A stretch of DNA of 64,000 bases from Pseudohalocynthiibacter aestuariivivens (lineage in GTDB: Bacteria; Pseudomonadota; Alphaproteobacteria; Rhodobacterales; Rhodobacteraceae), in contig NZ_JAGFNU010000011.1 in assembly GCF_018457175.1 (NCBI RefSeq), positions 1 through 64,000 of the forward strand, written 5' to 3'. A program made the translations under genes and the position numbers. Positions 53,082-62,511 of this stretch are shown here, in pieces; position 1 is the first letter of the stretch, and each line of letters opens with the position of its first letter. Under the pieces are notes generated by a model. The model was not told the origin of the DNA and made no database searches. It worked only from the letters and a program-made list of their open reading frames with translations.

Positions 53082-54419
53082 ATGAAGAAATTTGTGATGG
53101 CCGCAATTGGTGGCACCTTGGCCGGGGTTGTAGCGACCACCCAGATTGCCGGTCCTTTGATTGCACAAGAAACCACTCGTAACACCAACGTTTATGAACA
53201 GCTGGATCTTTTTGGCGATATTTTTGAACGCATTCGCGCACAGTACGTCGAAGAGGTGGACGAAGCTGACCTGATCGAAGCCGCGATAAACGGAATGCTG
53301 TCGTCACTTGATCCGCATTCAAGTTATCTGCCCCCTGCTGATTTTGATGACATGCAGGTGCAAACACGTGGAGAATTTGGCGGCCTTGGGATCGAAGTGA
53401 CCCAGGAAGAAGGCTTTGTCAAAGTCGTCTCGCCAATTGACGGAACACCTGCCGATGCCGCTGGAATGGAATCTGGTGATTTCATAACCCACGTAGATGG
53501 CGAAAGTCTGCTGGGTCTGACCCTTGATCAGGCTGTTGAAATGATGCGTGGTCCGGTTGGTTCTGAAATCATTATTACTGTCGTTCGTGAAGGAGCGGAT
53601 GAACCGTTTGATGTTTCCATCATCCGCGACACAATCAAACTAACAGCAGTGCGCGCACGCACTGAAGGCGATACAGTTGTTCTTCGCGTCTCAACCTTCA
53701 ATGACCAGACCTATAGCAACCTGAAAAACGGGCTCGAAAAAGAAATCGAAGCTGCGGGTGGGATCGATAATATCAACGGTGTGGTTGTTGACTTGCGAAA
53801 CAACCCCGGCGGCTTGCTCAATCAGGCGATCCGGGTGTCTGATGCGTTCCTTGATGCAGGTGAGATCGTATCAACCCGCGGCCGTGCACCTGAAGACGGA
53901 GAACGGTTCAACGCCTCTGCGGGCGATCTGGCGCAGGGCAAGCCGATTGTCGTTCTGATTAACGGTGGGTCTGCTTCGGCTTCTGAAATTGTGGCCGGTG
54001 CGCTGCAAGATCACCGCCGTGCAATCGTGGTTGGCACAAAGAGCTTTGGGAAAGGGTCTGTCCAGACCGTTATGCCATTGCGCGGCGACGGTGCCATGCG
54101 CCTGACAACCGCGCGCTACTACACACCTTCAGGCCGTTCGATCCAAGCTTTGGGCGTGGAGCCAAACGTTGTTGTTCCACAACCCCGCAGACAGCCTGAA
54201 AATGACGAGGACGAAAGTGCAACACCGCGCACCCGTACAGAGGCGGACCTGCGTGGCAGCCTCGACAATGACTCGTTCACCGAAGAAGAACGCCGGTTGC
54301 TGGAAGAAGAGCGCGCGCGCGTTGAAGCCGCAGCTGAACTTCGTGAGGAGGATTTTCAACTGTCTTATGCAATCGACCTGCTGACGGGGCTATCGGCCCT
54401 AGCATCTGCAACCGAATAA
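53082..54419 (+). CDS. ctpA: carboxy-terminal processing protease (S41 family)
   Basis: The 445-residue periplasmic serine protease has a signal or anchor (residues 1-28), an S41 cap region, a PDZ domain at about residues 95-180 (GGLGIEVTQEEGFVKVVSPIDGTPADAAGMESGD), and the catalytic core with VVDLRNNPGG, the nucleophile in GGSASASEIVAGAL and the Lys in GTKSFGKGSVQT. It probably trims cell-wall hydrolases or their regulators. A charged stretch from about residue 370 is Asp/Glu/Arg rich. A hairpin at 54427 follows. Confidence 0.95.
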   Translation: MKKFVMAAIGGTLAGVVATTQIAGPLIAQETTRNTNVYEQLDLFGDIFERIRAQYVEEVDEADLIEAAINGMLSSLDPHSSYLPPADFDDMQVQTRGEFGGLGIEVTQEEGFVKVVSPIDGTPADAAGMESGDFITHVDGESLLGLTLDQAVEMMRGPVGSEIIITVVREGADEPFDVSIIRDTIKLTAVRARTEGDTVVLRVSTFNDQTYSNLKNGLEKEIEAAGGIDNINGVVVDLRNNPGGLLNQAIRVSDAFLDAGEIVSTRGRAPEDGERFNASAGDLAQGKPIVVLINGGSASASEIVAGALQDHRRAIVVGTKSFGKGSVQTVMPLRGDGAMRLTTARYYTPSGRSIQALGVEPNVVVPQPRRQPENDEDESATPRTRTEADLRGSLDNDSFTEEERRLLEEERARVEAAAELREEDFQLSYAIDLLTGLSALASATE

Positions 54420-54426
54420 GGAAAAG

Positions 54427-54448
54427 GGGCCGGTTGTAAAACCGGCCC
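54427..54448 (+). terminator. hairpin after ctpA
   Basis: GGGCCGGTT (54427-54435), loop GTAA, AACCGGCCC (54440-54448) is a perfect 9-bp stem seven bases after the ctpA stop, followed by the weakly T-rich TCCTTCT. It probably reduces read-through into rppH, whose start lies 13 bases on. Confidence 0.75.
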
Positions 54449-54461
54449 TCCTTCTACCATC

Positions 54462-54956
54462 ATGAAACCAGATGACATTTCTGCCCTTCCCTATCGCCCC
54501 TGCGTCGGAGTGATGCTCGTAAATTCTGCTGGCCTGATCTTCGCTGGCCAACGGATTGATAGCGAATTGCCAGCGTGGCAGATGCCTCAGGGTGGAATCG
54601 ACGACGGTGAAGACCCGCGGGATGCGGCGATGCGTGAATTGTGGGAAGAAACCGGTGTAACCACTGATCTGGTTTCAGTCAGGGCACAGACAGATGATTG
54701 GCTGACGTACGAACTGCCGCACAACATCATACCCAGAATTTGGAAGGGACGGTTCAAAGGGCAAAAGCAATTGTGGTTCCTGCTTCAATTCTTGGGTCAA
54801 GATGCCGACATCCAAATTGAAACCGACCACCCGGAATTTTCAGAATGGCGCTGGATTGGCCCGGATGAAATGCTGGAAAGCATCGTGCCGTTTAAACGAG
54901 ATTTGTACAGACAGGTGATTGATGCTTTTCGCAACCACCTGAACAGCGACCGTTAG
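54462..54956 (+). CDS. rppH: RNA pyrophosphohydrolase (Nudix)
   Basis: The 164-residue Nudix enzyme removes pyrophosphate from the 5' end of mRNA and so starts decay. The Nudix box [22 protein letters not shown] is at about residues 44-65, and the RppH marks YRPCVGVML near the start, WQMPQGG just before the box and KGQKQLWFL follow the family. It lies after ctpA and convergent with the lytic transglycosylase gene. rnr, another RNA-decay gene, is 1.5 kb away on the other strand. Confidence 0.93.
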   Translation: MKPDDISALPYRPCVGVMLVNSAGLIFAGQRIDSELPAWQMPQGGIDDGEDPRDAAMRELWEETGVTTDLVSVRAQTDDWLTYELPHNIIPRIWKGRFKGQKQLWFLLQFLGQDADIQIETDHPEFSEWRWIGPDEMLESIVPFKRDLYRQVIDAFRNHLNSDR

Positions 54957-54978
54957 TCAGCGATTTTTATGCGCTCTG

Positions 54979-56325
54979 CTAGCGCAATCGCCGCAGAATA
55001 TCGTATGACGCATAGCCATCCGGAATCATCCCGACAGAACTCTGAAACCTTCTGATCGCTGCAATTGTGTTTGGCCCGATGATGCCGTCAACACCGTCGG
55101 TGTTGAACCCGGCAGCGGTCAGCATCCGCTGCATTTCCTGTTTCTCGGAAAACCGCAATGGCCTGTCGCCACGTGGCCAGTCTGATCGTAGTGGCCCTGC
55201 CCCAGCAATCCGATCCGACAAGTGCCCAACGCCGATAACGTAGGCATCGGCTGTATTATACCGCTCTATCACGTGAAAATTCTGAAAGATCATAAAGGCG
55301 GCACCCTGCGCACCCGCTGGTAACAAGATAGAGGCACGCCCGTGTTCAGGTATTCGATTGCCGTTTGCATCCCTGATGCCCAGCGCCATCCATTCACGAA
55401 CCGGTTTCTTTATCCTTTCACCCGTCAGGCCATAATTAAACCCGCGCGGAAGCTGTACCTCTACACCCCAAGGCTGGCCCTTGGTCCACCCAAACCGTGC
55501 AAGATAAGCCGCAGTAGACGCCAGAGCGTCGGCAGGATTGTCGGACCAGATATCACGCTTACCGTCACCGGTAAAATCCTGCGCATAAGCAAGATAACTG
55601 GTTGGTATGAACTGTGTATGTCCCATGGCCCCCGCCCAGGAACCCGTCATCTGGTTCGGGCGTACATCACCGGACTGAATGATTTTCAACGCCGCAATCA
55701 GCTGCGATTCAAAGAACCGGCCACGCCGCCCATCAAAGGCAAGCGTCGCCAACGATTCGATCAGCGGCTCACTGCCGCGATACTCTCCATACGCGCTTTC
55801 CAACCCCCAAATCGCGGCGACAACTTCCTTTTCAACGCCGTAGCGCGCTTCAATCTGTTCAAGTAAGCGGCGATGCTGGCGCACGGCCGCGCGCCCATTG
55901 TTTACGCGCGTATCCGAAGCTGCACTATCCAGATATTCCCAAATCTGTTTGGTGAATTCAGATTGATTGCGGTCTTTCTGGATCACTCCGGTGTTGTACT
56001 GAACACCCCGGAAAGCGGCGTCAAACGTCTGGGACGTGATACCTGCCGCTACCGCGCGAGACCGAAAACTTCTGATCCAGCGTTGAAACCCTGCATTGCC
56101 GACTGCGGGCTGCACCTGAACACTCTCTTCTCTCTGAGGGCGTGCGGCAGGGCGCGGAAGCGCGATCACACCTGACGTTGCGACTGTTGCGACAACAGTT
56201 TCACCTGCAACAACAGGCCGCTCGACGGGCCGCTTTGAAACCTCGACAGCTAGGCCAGATGCCCCAGCCACTACGGCTGGCAACAAGCCCGCAACAAACC
56301 CGAAGATCATTACCCAATTGCGCAA
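54979..56325 (-). CDS. lytic murein transglycosylase, MltB type
   Basis: The 448-residue exported protein has a signal peptide (about residues 1-22), a Pro- and Arg-rich linker, an SLT_2 (MltB) domain from about residue 80 to 375 with the catalytic Glu in AAIWGLESAYGEYRG, and a C-terminal peptidoglycan-binding domain (MQRMLTAAGFNTDGVDGIIGPNTIAAIRRFQ). It cleaves glycan strands to form 1,6-anhydro ends. No lipobox is present, so it is probably soluble in the periplasm, unlike enteric MltB. Confidence 0.92.
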   Translation of the reverse strand: MRNWVMIFGFVAGLLPAVVAGASGLAVEVSKRPVERPVVAGETVVATVATSGVIALPRPAARPQREESVQVQPAVGNAGFQRWIRSFRSRAVAAGITSQTFDAAFRGVQYNTGVIQKDRNQSEFTKQIWEYLDSAASDTRVNNGRAAVRQHRRLLEQIEARYGVEKEVVAAIWGLESAYGEYRGSEPLIESLATLAFDGRRGRFFESQLIAALKIIQSGDVRPNQMTGSWAGAMGHTQFIPTSYLAYAQDFTGDGKRDIWSDNPADALASTAAYLARFGWTKGQPWGVEVQLPRGFNYGLTGERIKKPVREWMALGIRDANGNRIPEHGRASILLPAGAQGAAFMIFQNFHVIERYNTADAYVIGVGHLSDRIAGAGPLRSDWPRGDRPLRFSEKQEMQRMLTAAGFNTDGVDGIIGPNTIAAIRRFQSSVGMIPDGYASYDILRRLR

Positions 56326-56421
56326 TTTGACACCTGTATGTTTTTGTTCTTTTACTAAGTGTACCCTGTCTGAAACCCATCGAAAAGCACCCTGATAAAA
56401 ACGCGCAGGCTTTCGCCGGAG

Positions 56422-58680
56422 CTAGCCACGCCGTTTGCGCGCAACTTTCTTTTTTATCTTGGCTGACTTCTTCTGTGACCGGTTCGTTGCACGTCCCTTG
56501 TAGCTGCCACGCCCCCCGGCCTGGCCCCTTGGCAAGGCCTTGCCCGCCACTTCGACCAATTCCAGCAAGAGACCCCCGGTTACCGGTGCGGCCTCTGACA
56601 GCCGAACCAGCACGCGCGTGCCAATTCCAAGCTTGAGGCCGGAATGTTCACCCGTCAAAGTCTGCTCTTCGGCATCGAAATGGAAAAACTCACGTCCGAG
56701 CGTTCGTACAGGAATGAGCCCGTCTGCCCCGGTCTCATCCAGACGCACAAAGGCGCCAAACCGTGCGATTCCCGAGATGCGACCGGGAAACTCTGTTCCG
56801 ACACGCTCTGATAGATACGCCGCTAAATAGCGGTCTGTGGTGTCCCGTTCCGCCATCATACTGCGGCGTTCGGTTTCTGAAATATGCGTACCTGTTTCGG
56901 CGAGATTTTGCACGTCAGCATCGGTGAGCCCGTCATCACCCCAACCATGTGCCCTGATAATTGCACGGTGCACGACAAGGTCCGCGTACCGCCGGATAGG
57001 TGAGGTGAAATGCGCATACGCGCGCAACGCCAAACCAAAATGCCCAAAGTTTTCAGGTGCGTAATAGGCCTGTGTCATAGATCGCAGAGTGGCCATATTG
57101 ATCAGTTCATCCTGATCGGTGCCTTCTGCTTCCTTCAGCAATCGGTTCAAATGCGCCGTTTTCAATACCTGTCCCTTGGCGAGGGTCAGGCCAGAGGCCT
57201 GTGCAACCTCGCGCAGACTATCCAGCTTTTCAGGGCTGGGCTCTTCATGCACCCGGAAAATCAGGGGTTGGCGTTTTTTGATCAGCTCTTCGGCGGCGGC
57301 AACATTCGCAAGCACCATGAATTCTTCGATCAGGCGATGTGCGTCCAACCGTTCGTAGAAGTTGACGGAGGCGACTTTGCCATCGTCACTTATAACAACG
57401 CGACGCTCTGGCAAATCAAGGTCAAGCGGTTGGCGTTCCGCACGCGCCTTTTTTGTCGCTTCATAGGCGGCATAAAGTGGTTTTAGAACCGGTTCCACCA
57501 AAGCTTCGGTTTTCTCGTTTGCGTCACCATCAATCGCGGTCTGAACTTCATGATAGTGAAGCGATGCCACAGATTTCATGAGACCCCGTGTAAACCGATG
57601 ACTAATTTTGTGGCCGCTCGAATCTAAAACCATTCGCACGGCCATACAGGCACGTGGCACCCCTTCGTGCAAACTACATAGATCGCCGGACAGGTGATCG
57701 GGCAGCATAGGCACCACCCGATCCGGGAAGTAGGTTGAATTGCCGCGTTTACGGGCCTCGCGGTCTAATGCCGAACCGGGCGTGACATAGTGAGCAACAT
57801 CTGCGATAGCCACCCAAACAACATGACCACCCTTGTTCTTTGGGTCGTCATCCGCGTGCGCATAGCAGGCATCATCACGGTCGCGCGCGTCGGTCGGGTC
57901 AATCGTGATCAGGGGAAGATCACGCAGGTCCTCACGTTTACCGAGCGGCACAGGTTTCGCATTGTCTGACTCTGCAACGACATCATCAGGGAAATCGTCG
58001 GGAATACCATGCTGGTGAATAGCGATCAGCGAAACAGCCTTTGGTGCTGTCGGGTCCCCCAGACGGCTTATGATACGCGCTGAAGGAAGGCCCATCCGGT
58101 TCTTTGGCCCGGCCTGTTCAGCCTCGACCAGTTCGCCGTCTTTCGCGCTAAGGCTTGCACCTGGCGTGACACGCCATTCCTTGTCACTGCCTTTCTCGAT
58201 TGGCAGAACGCGTCCGCCTTCAGCCCCTTTCCTGAAAACGCCCAATATCCGGTGCGGGTTCGTTCCGATCCTGCGGATCAGCCGCGCTTCGTACTGATGC
58301 GCTTCTCCGCTTACTTCGCTTAGACGTGCTAATATTCTGTCGCCTTCACCCAACGCAGGATCAGACTCACGCGCAACGAACAAAACCTTTGGTTCGGGGC
58401 TATCGCTGATCCACTCAAGTGGACGCGCGTATAGGTCACCATCCTCAGAAGGGGCCATTATCTGTAAAACAGAAACTGGCGGCAGCCTATCCGGATCACG
58501 ATAAGAGTGTTTTCTTTTCTGAAGGTGTCCTTCGGACTCCAACTCTTTCAGTAAACGCTTCAGATCAATGCGCGCAGCACCCTTGATGCCAAAAGCACGG
58601 GCGATATCACGTTTATTGGTTTTGGTCGGGTTATCGGAAATCCATGCAAGAATTTCGTCTTTTGTCGGTATGCGCATCAT
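56422..58680 (-). CDS. rnr: ribonuclease R
   Basis: The 752-residue 3'-5' exoribonuclease has an N-terminal winged helix (residues 1-65), cold-shock domains, the RNB catalytic domain from about residue 255 with the metal-binding aspartates in TIDPTDARDRDDACY, a C-terminal S1 domain (FPGRISGIARFGAFVRLDETGADGLI) and a Lys/Arg-rich tail. It degrades structured RNA. The two adjacent ATGs at 58680 and 58677 are both possible. The DUF2064 gene begins upstream on the same strand. Confidence 0.96.
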   Translation of the reverse strand: MMRIPTKDEILAWISDNPTKTNKRDIARAFGIKGAARIDLKRLLKELESEGHLQKRKHSYRDPDRLPPVSVLQIMAPSEDGDLYARPLEWISDSPEPKVLFVARESDPALGEGDRILARLSEVSGEAHQYEARLIRRIGTNPHRILGVFRKGAEGGRVLPIEKGSDKEWRVTPGASLSAKDGELVEAEQAGPKNRMGLPSARIISRLGDPTAPKAVSLIAIHQHGIPDDFPDDVVAESDNAKPVPLGKREDLRDLPLITIDPTDARDRDDACYAHADDDPKNKGGHVVWVAIADVAHYVTPGSALDREARKRGNSTYFPDRVVPMLPDHLSGDLCSLHEGVPRACMAVRMVLDSSGHKISHRFTRGLMKSVASLHYHEVQTAIDGDANEKTEALVEPVLKPLYAAYEATKKARAERQPLDLDLPERRVVISDDGKVASVNFYERLDAHRLIEEFMVLANVAAAEELIKKRQPLIFRVHEEPSPEKLDSLREVAQASGLTLAKGQVLKTAHLNRLLKEAEGTDQDELINMATLRSMTQAYYAPENFGHFGLALRAYAHFTSPIRRYADLVVHRAIIRAHGWGDDGLTDADVQNLAETGTHISETERRSMMAERDTTDRYLAAYLSERVGTEFPGRISGIARFGAFVRLDETGADGLIPVRTLGREFFHFDAEEQTLTGEHSGLKLGIGTRVLVRLSEAAPVTGGLLLELVEVAGKALPRGQAGGRGSYKGRATNRSQKKSAKIKKKVARKRRG

Positions 58681-58764
58681 GAAACCCGATTAACACGCCG
58701 CTGCTGCGACGTCATTGCAAATCGGTCTGTTACAGATCGCCTCTTTTGACTTTCCGTTCCGGGT

Positions 58765-59370
58765 TCAATTTGACCGGAGCTTCTCCAGATCGGCAATGCT
58801 GTCCACGTCCTGCATTTCATCAACCAATGCGATCCGTGCGCACCCAAGTGTTTCACATGTGTCAGACAAGGTATGTTCGCTAGACCAACGCACGCCGTGG
58901 AAAAGCGTTGTTGGCACGGGACCAACACGCTTTAACCCAACCAGCCAATACCCTCCATCCATTGCAGGGCCAAAAACCGCGTCATGATTTCCGAGGGCAC
59001 GAAATGCTTTGTTTATGTGTTGACGCGTCACACCCGGAATGTCGGCGCCGATAATGACAACCGGGCCATTTGGCATCATATGAAAAATGCGACCCATCCG
59101 GTCGCCAAGGTCGCCCGTTCCTTGCGGGATGCGTGGCAGATGCGTTGGCCAGACGCGGCTTGTCAAACCATCGGTATCTGGCGCGACCGAAAGTACAACA
59201 TCCCAACGCGGATCAGTTACATCGCGAAGCAATCGCCGCACCTGATGGCGAAACCACCAAGCCGCGGCTGTCTTGCCAATACCTCGCCCAAGCCGCGTTT
59301 TTACCCGACCGGGGCGCGGCTCTTTCACCATCACCACCAGTTGTTGACGGTATCTAGGCGAAATAGTCAC
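58765..59370 (-). CDS. DUF2064/TIGR04282-type glycosyltransferase-like protein
   Basis: The 201-residue protein starts [17 protein letters not shown], the nucleotide-binding opening of this GT-A-like family, and has [12 protein letters not shown] near residue 100 (metal-binding Asp), [14 protein letters not shown] near residue 132 and [17 protein letters not shown] near the end. Members occur near arsenosugar synthesis genes in some bacteria, but here no such genes are nearby, so that specific role is not supported. It overlaps the end of dapE by 17 bases. Confidence 0.85.
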   Translation of the reverse strand: MTISPRYRQQLVVMVKEPRPGRVKTRLGRGIGKTAAAWWFRHQVRRLLRDVTDPRWDVVLSVAPDTDGLTSRVWPTHLPRIPQGTGDLGDRMGRIFHMMPNGPVVIIGADIPGVTRQHINKAFRALGNHDAVFGPAMDGGYWLVGLKRVGPVPTTLFHGVRWSSEHTLSDTCETLGCARIALVDEMQDVDSIADLEKLRSN

Positions 59371-60502
59371 GCAGGATCCGCCCGTAGATCGCTTTCAGTT
59401 GCGGTATCTGTTCAACTTCAACCCGCTCATCAACCTGATGCATTGTTTTGCCAACAAGCCCGAACTCCACCACCGGGCAATGGTCTTTGACAAACCGCGC
59501 ATCCGAGGTTCCACCCGACGTTGACGCGATTGGCCGCACGCCACATTCCGCTTCGACCGCTGTTGCGATCAGTTCTGACAGCGGGCCAGGTGGTGTTAAG
59601 AAGCTTTCCCCGGAAACCTGCGTTTCCATCTGGATATCAACGCCCGTCTGTTGGGTTACGACCGCTGCTTCCTTTGCCAGCCATTCGATCAGACTGTCGG
59701 AGGAATGCGCGTCGTTAAACCGAATGTTCACGGTTGCCTTGCATTCAGCAGGAATAACGTTGTTTGCCGGATTGCCCGCATCAATCGTTGTAACGGCAAG
59801 TGTGGATGCATCAAAATGGCCGGTACCTGTATCGAGTTCATGGCCTGCCAACCGATCGATCAACCGTGCCATGGCGGGAAGCGGGTTTAGCGCACGATGT
59901 GGATATGCTGAATGACCCTGAATACCTTTCGCCGTAAAATAGGCGGTCATGGAACCGCGCCGCCCGATTTTCATCATCTCGCCCATGTGGTTCGGGCAGG
60001 TCGGTTCGCCCACCAGACAGGCGCTCATCGCTTCGCCGTTCACCTTCATCCAGTCAAGAAGTGCAACGGTGCCGTCAATTGCATCGCCTTCTTCGTCGCC
60101 AGTTATGGCCAATACAACCGCACCATCCGGTGGCGTCTGCGTAACAAATTCAATTGCAGCGGCAGCAAATGCTGCGACACCCGACTTCATATCAGTTGCG
60201 CCGCGCCCCCACAAAAATCCATCTTTTTCCTCGCCACCAAAGGGATCGACTGTCCAAGCGGCTTCGTCGCCAACAGGCACAACATCGGTATGACCATTGA
60301 ACCCAAAGGTCTTCGGATGACCCTTTTCACCCCAACGTGCGAAGAGGTTTACTACTTCTCCGCGATCAACACGGGCGCAATAAAAACCTGCGCGCGATAA
60401 ATGCGTTTCCAGAAGTGCGAGCGCACCCCCATCAGCAGGGGTAACCGAAGGGCACCGGATTAGCTCCGCACAAAGTTCGACAACATCAATATCTTGGGTC
60501 AC
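59354..60502 (-). CDS. dapE: succinyl-diaminopimelate desuccinylase
   Basis: The 382-residue M20-family enzyme hydrolyses N-succinyl-LL-DAP to LL-DAP, the substrate of DapF encoded at 1221. Di-zinc ligands appear in [39 protein letters not shown] and the late [15 protein letters not shown]. The dimerisation domain is at about residues 178-295. Length is normal. It leads a dapE-DUF2064-rnr minus-strand group; the ATG follows GGAGGGGTAAGG. Confidence 0.96.
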   Translation of the reverse strand: MTQDIDVVELCAELIRCPSVTPADGGALALLETHLSRAGFYCARVDRGEVVNLFARWGEKGHPKTFGFNGHTDVVPVGDEAAWTVDPFGGEEKDGFLWGRGATDMKSGVAAFAAAAIEFVTQTPPDGAVVLAITGDEEGDAIDGTVALLDWMKVNGEAMSACLVGEPTCPNHMGEMMKIGRRGSMTAYFTAKGIQGHSAYPHRALNPLPAMARLIDRLAGHELDTGTGHFDASTLAVTTIDAGNPANNVIPAECKATVNIRFNDAHSSDSLIEWLAKEAAVVTQQTGVDIQMETQVSGESFLTPPGPLSELIATAVEAECGVRPIASTSGGTSDARFVKDHCPVVEFGLVGKTMHQVDERVEVEQIPQLKAIYGRILRDYFA

Positions 60503-60804
60503 CTTACCCCTCCTTTATACCACCGATAGACATTTCCTTCTGACGAGGCAATGTCAACCGCCTGACAATACTGTTGCCCCAGAGAGACACGCAAATTTGC
60601 GGAAACTACAACCAAGGCATTCTTTTGTTAACAATCTGTCAAACACTTGATTTAGTGCAAAATAATAACAGACCCGAGGCAGGGCAAACTTAGGACCAAA
60701 AATAAAAAACGGTCCGATCGAGCGGTAAGAGACTAATATCGATGATGGCTGGGCTATGCCCGGCTATATGTTTGCGTTGCCTCCTTGCAGGGCCGGGGGC
60801 AGAC
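60503..60804. other. intergenic region between dapE and the Hint-domain genes
   Basis: This stretch should hold divergent promoters. An AT-rich segment at about 60620-60710 and the short inverted pair GGACC...GGTCC (60692-60714) are the only notable parts. The open frame from 60742 to 60804 upstream of the chosen start is probably leader. Confidence 0.4.
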
Positions 60805-62388
60805 ATGGTTACAGCATCGGAACTTCCGATCAACACCAAAGCTAACGCCGTTAGCATGGCAAATACGATATTTGGCGACGGTGTTACTGTTGTCGGCGCA
60901 AGTTACTCAGGCGACAAGAACTCATCCGGTACTTACTCAGACGGCGATAACACCTCCCCCGGTGTCACGCCGGGCGACACGGGCGTTATCCTGTCAACTG
61001 GACGTGCCAAGGATTTTACCAATTCATCGGGGCAGTCCAACCAATCGACCAATACATCCACCAACACCAAGGGTGTAAATAACGACCCAGACTTTAATTC
61101 TCTTGCCGGCACTAAAACCTACGACGCGTCAATGCTGGATGTCGATTTCATTCCGGACAGCAACATTTTGACAATGCAGTTTGTGTTCTCGTCTGATGAA
61201 TACCCGGAGTACACAAATTCAATTTATAATGACGCGGTCGGTGTTTGGGTAAACGGCAACCCCGTTCAACTGGCAATTGGCTCTGGCCAGACGAATGTCG
61301 GAAACGTCAACGACACCAACAACGTAAATCTCTACAATGACAACACGTCTGATGCGTTCAACACTGAAATGGACGGCTTTACTGTCACAATGACGCTCAA
61401 GATGGTTGTTGTACCCGGCCAATTGAACTCGATCCGGATCGGCATCGCGGACGTCGGGGATTCAAACTATGATTCAAATCTGCTGATCGCTGGAAACAGC
61501 GTTCAGACTGCGCTGATCGCATCAGATGATACAGTTGATATTGGAATAAGCGGCACTAAAACTCTTGACGTTCTCGCAAATGATACCGGCCCAAACGGAA
61601 GCTCGTTAACAGTTACACATATCAATGGAAACGCTGTCGTAGCAGGCGATACCGTGACACTGGCGACCGGGCAGCAGGTTTCTCTGAATGCGGATGGAAC
61701 GTTTTCCATTACAACAGACGCCGACGAGGAAAGTGTCAACTTCACTTACACCGTTGCAAATGGCGGTGGAAATGGGATTTCTGATACCGCATTTGTGACC
61801 GTCAACACGATACCGTGTTTTGTGGCTGGCACCATGATCCTTACGCCTGACGGTGAAGTGCCTGTTGAAACGCTTGAGCCCGGCAATCTGGTTATCACCC
61901 ATGACGACGGCCCCCAGCCCGTACGATGGATAGGCCAGCGACGTGTTCCAGCCAAAGACAATCTTGCGCCGATATGCATCAAGGCAAATACGTTTGGCTC
62001 GCATCGCGAACTTTTGGTGTCGCCGCAGCACCGGATTTTGATCAGCGATAGTCTTGCAGAACTGCTGTTCGGAGAAGCCGAAGTTTTGATCGCCGCTAAA
62101 GACCTCGTCAACGACTACACGGTACGTTCGCAAGAAGGCGGTATGGTTGACTATGTGCATATCCTGTTTGACCGCCATCAGGTCGTGTTCTCAGAAGGCC
62201 TGGCAACCGAGAGCTTTCTGCCCGGCCCTCAGACAACACGCAGCTTTGAACGGGAATGTGTTGAAGAGATATGTTCAATTTTTCCTGAACTTAATCCGGA
62301 TACTGGCCTTGGATACAGCCCGGCCGCGCGCCGAACCCTGCGCGCCTATGAAGCTCGGGTCTTGATTGCAAGGAGCGTTGCAGCGTAA
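60805..62388 (+). CDS. choice-of-anchor L / Ig-like / Hint domain protein
   Basis: The 527-residue protein has three parts. Residues 5-230 match the choice-of-anchor L domain (SMANTIFGDGVTVVGASYSGD, VFSSDEYPEY, DGFTVTMTL). Residues 240-335 form a cadherin- or VCBS-like beta domain (LDVLANDTG, VNFTYTVANG). From residue 336 comes a Hint domain with IPCFVAGTMILTPDG, nucleophile candidate Cys338, and SPQHRIL. No downstream extein is seen, so it could self-cleave or form an ester as hedgehog-like Hint domains do. I chose ATG 60805 after GGGGGCAGAC. It is probably secreted, although no classical signal peptide is visible. An earlier ATG at 60742 is less likely. Confidence 0.85.
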   Translation: MVTASELPINTKANAVSMANTIFGDGVTVVGASYSGDKNSSGTYSDGDNTSPGVTPGDTGVILSTGRAKDFTNSSGQSNQSTNTSTNTKGVNNDPDFNSLAGTKTYDASMLDVDFIPDSNILTMQFVFSSDEYPEYTNSIYNDAVGVWVNGNPVQLAIGSGQTNVGNVNDTNNVNLYNDNTSDAFNTEMDGFTVTMTLKMVVVPGQLNSIRIGIADVGDSNYDSNLLIAGNSVQTALIASDDTVDIGISGTKTLDVLANDTGPNGSSLTVTHINGNAVVAGDTVTLATGQQVSLNADGTFSITTDADEESVNFTYTVANGGGNGISDTAFVTVNTIPCFVAGTMILTPDGEVPVETLEPGNLVITHDDGPQPVRWIGQRRVPAKDNLAPICIKANTFGSHRELLVSPQHRILISDSLAELLFGEAEVLIAAKDLVNDYTVRSQEGGMVDYVHILFDRHQVVFSEGLATESFLPGPQTTRSFERECVEEICSIFPELNPDTGLGYSPAARRTLRAYEARVLIARSVAA

Positions 62389-62511
62389 CAGGGGCGAAGA
62401 CAAGAAAGAAAACCCTTGCTTACCTGTCAGACGCAACAGCCAAAACTGTGCATTTGCGCCGATACCGGACACCTGCAATGGGGCGAGCTGAAAAGAGTGT
62501 GATAATCCAAG

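Noticed and set aside
58765-59370. Arsenosugar synthesis role for the DUF2064 protein
   Set aside because: The name comes from neighbours seen in other genomes; no arsenic genes are present here.
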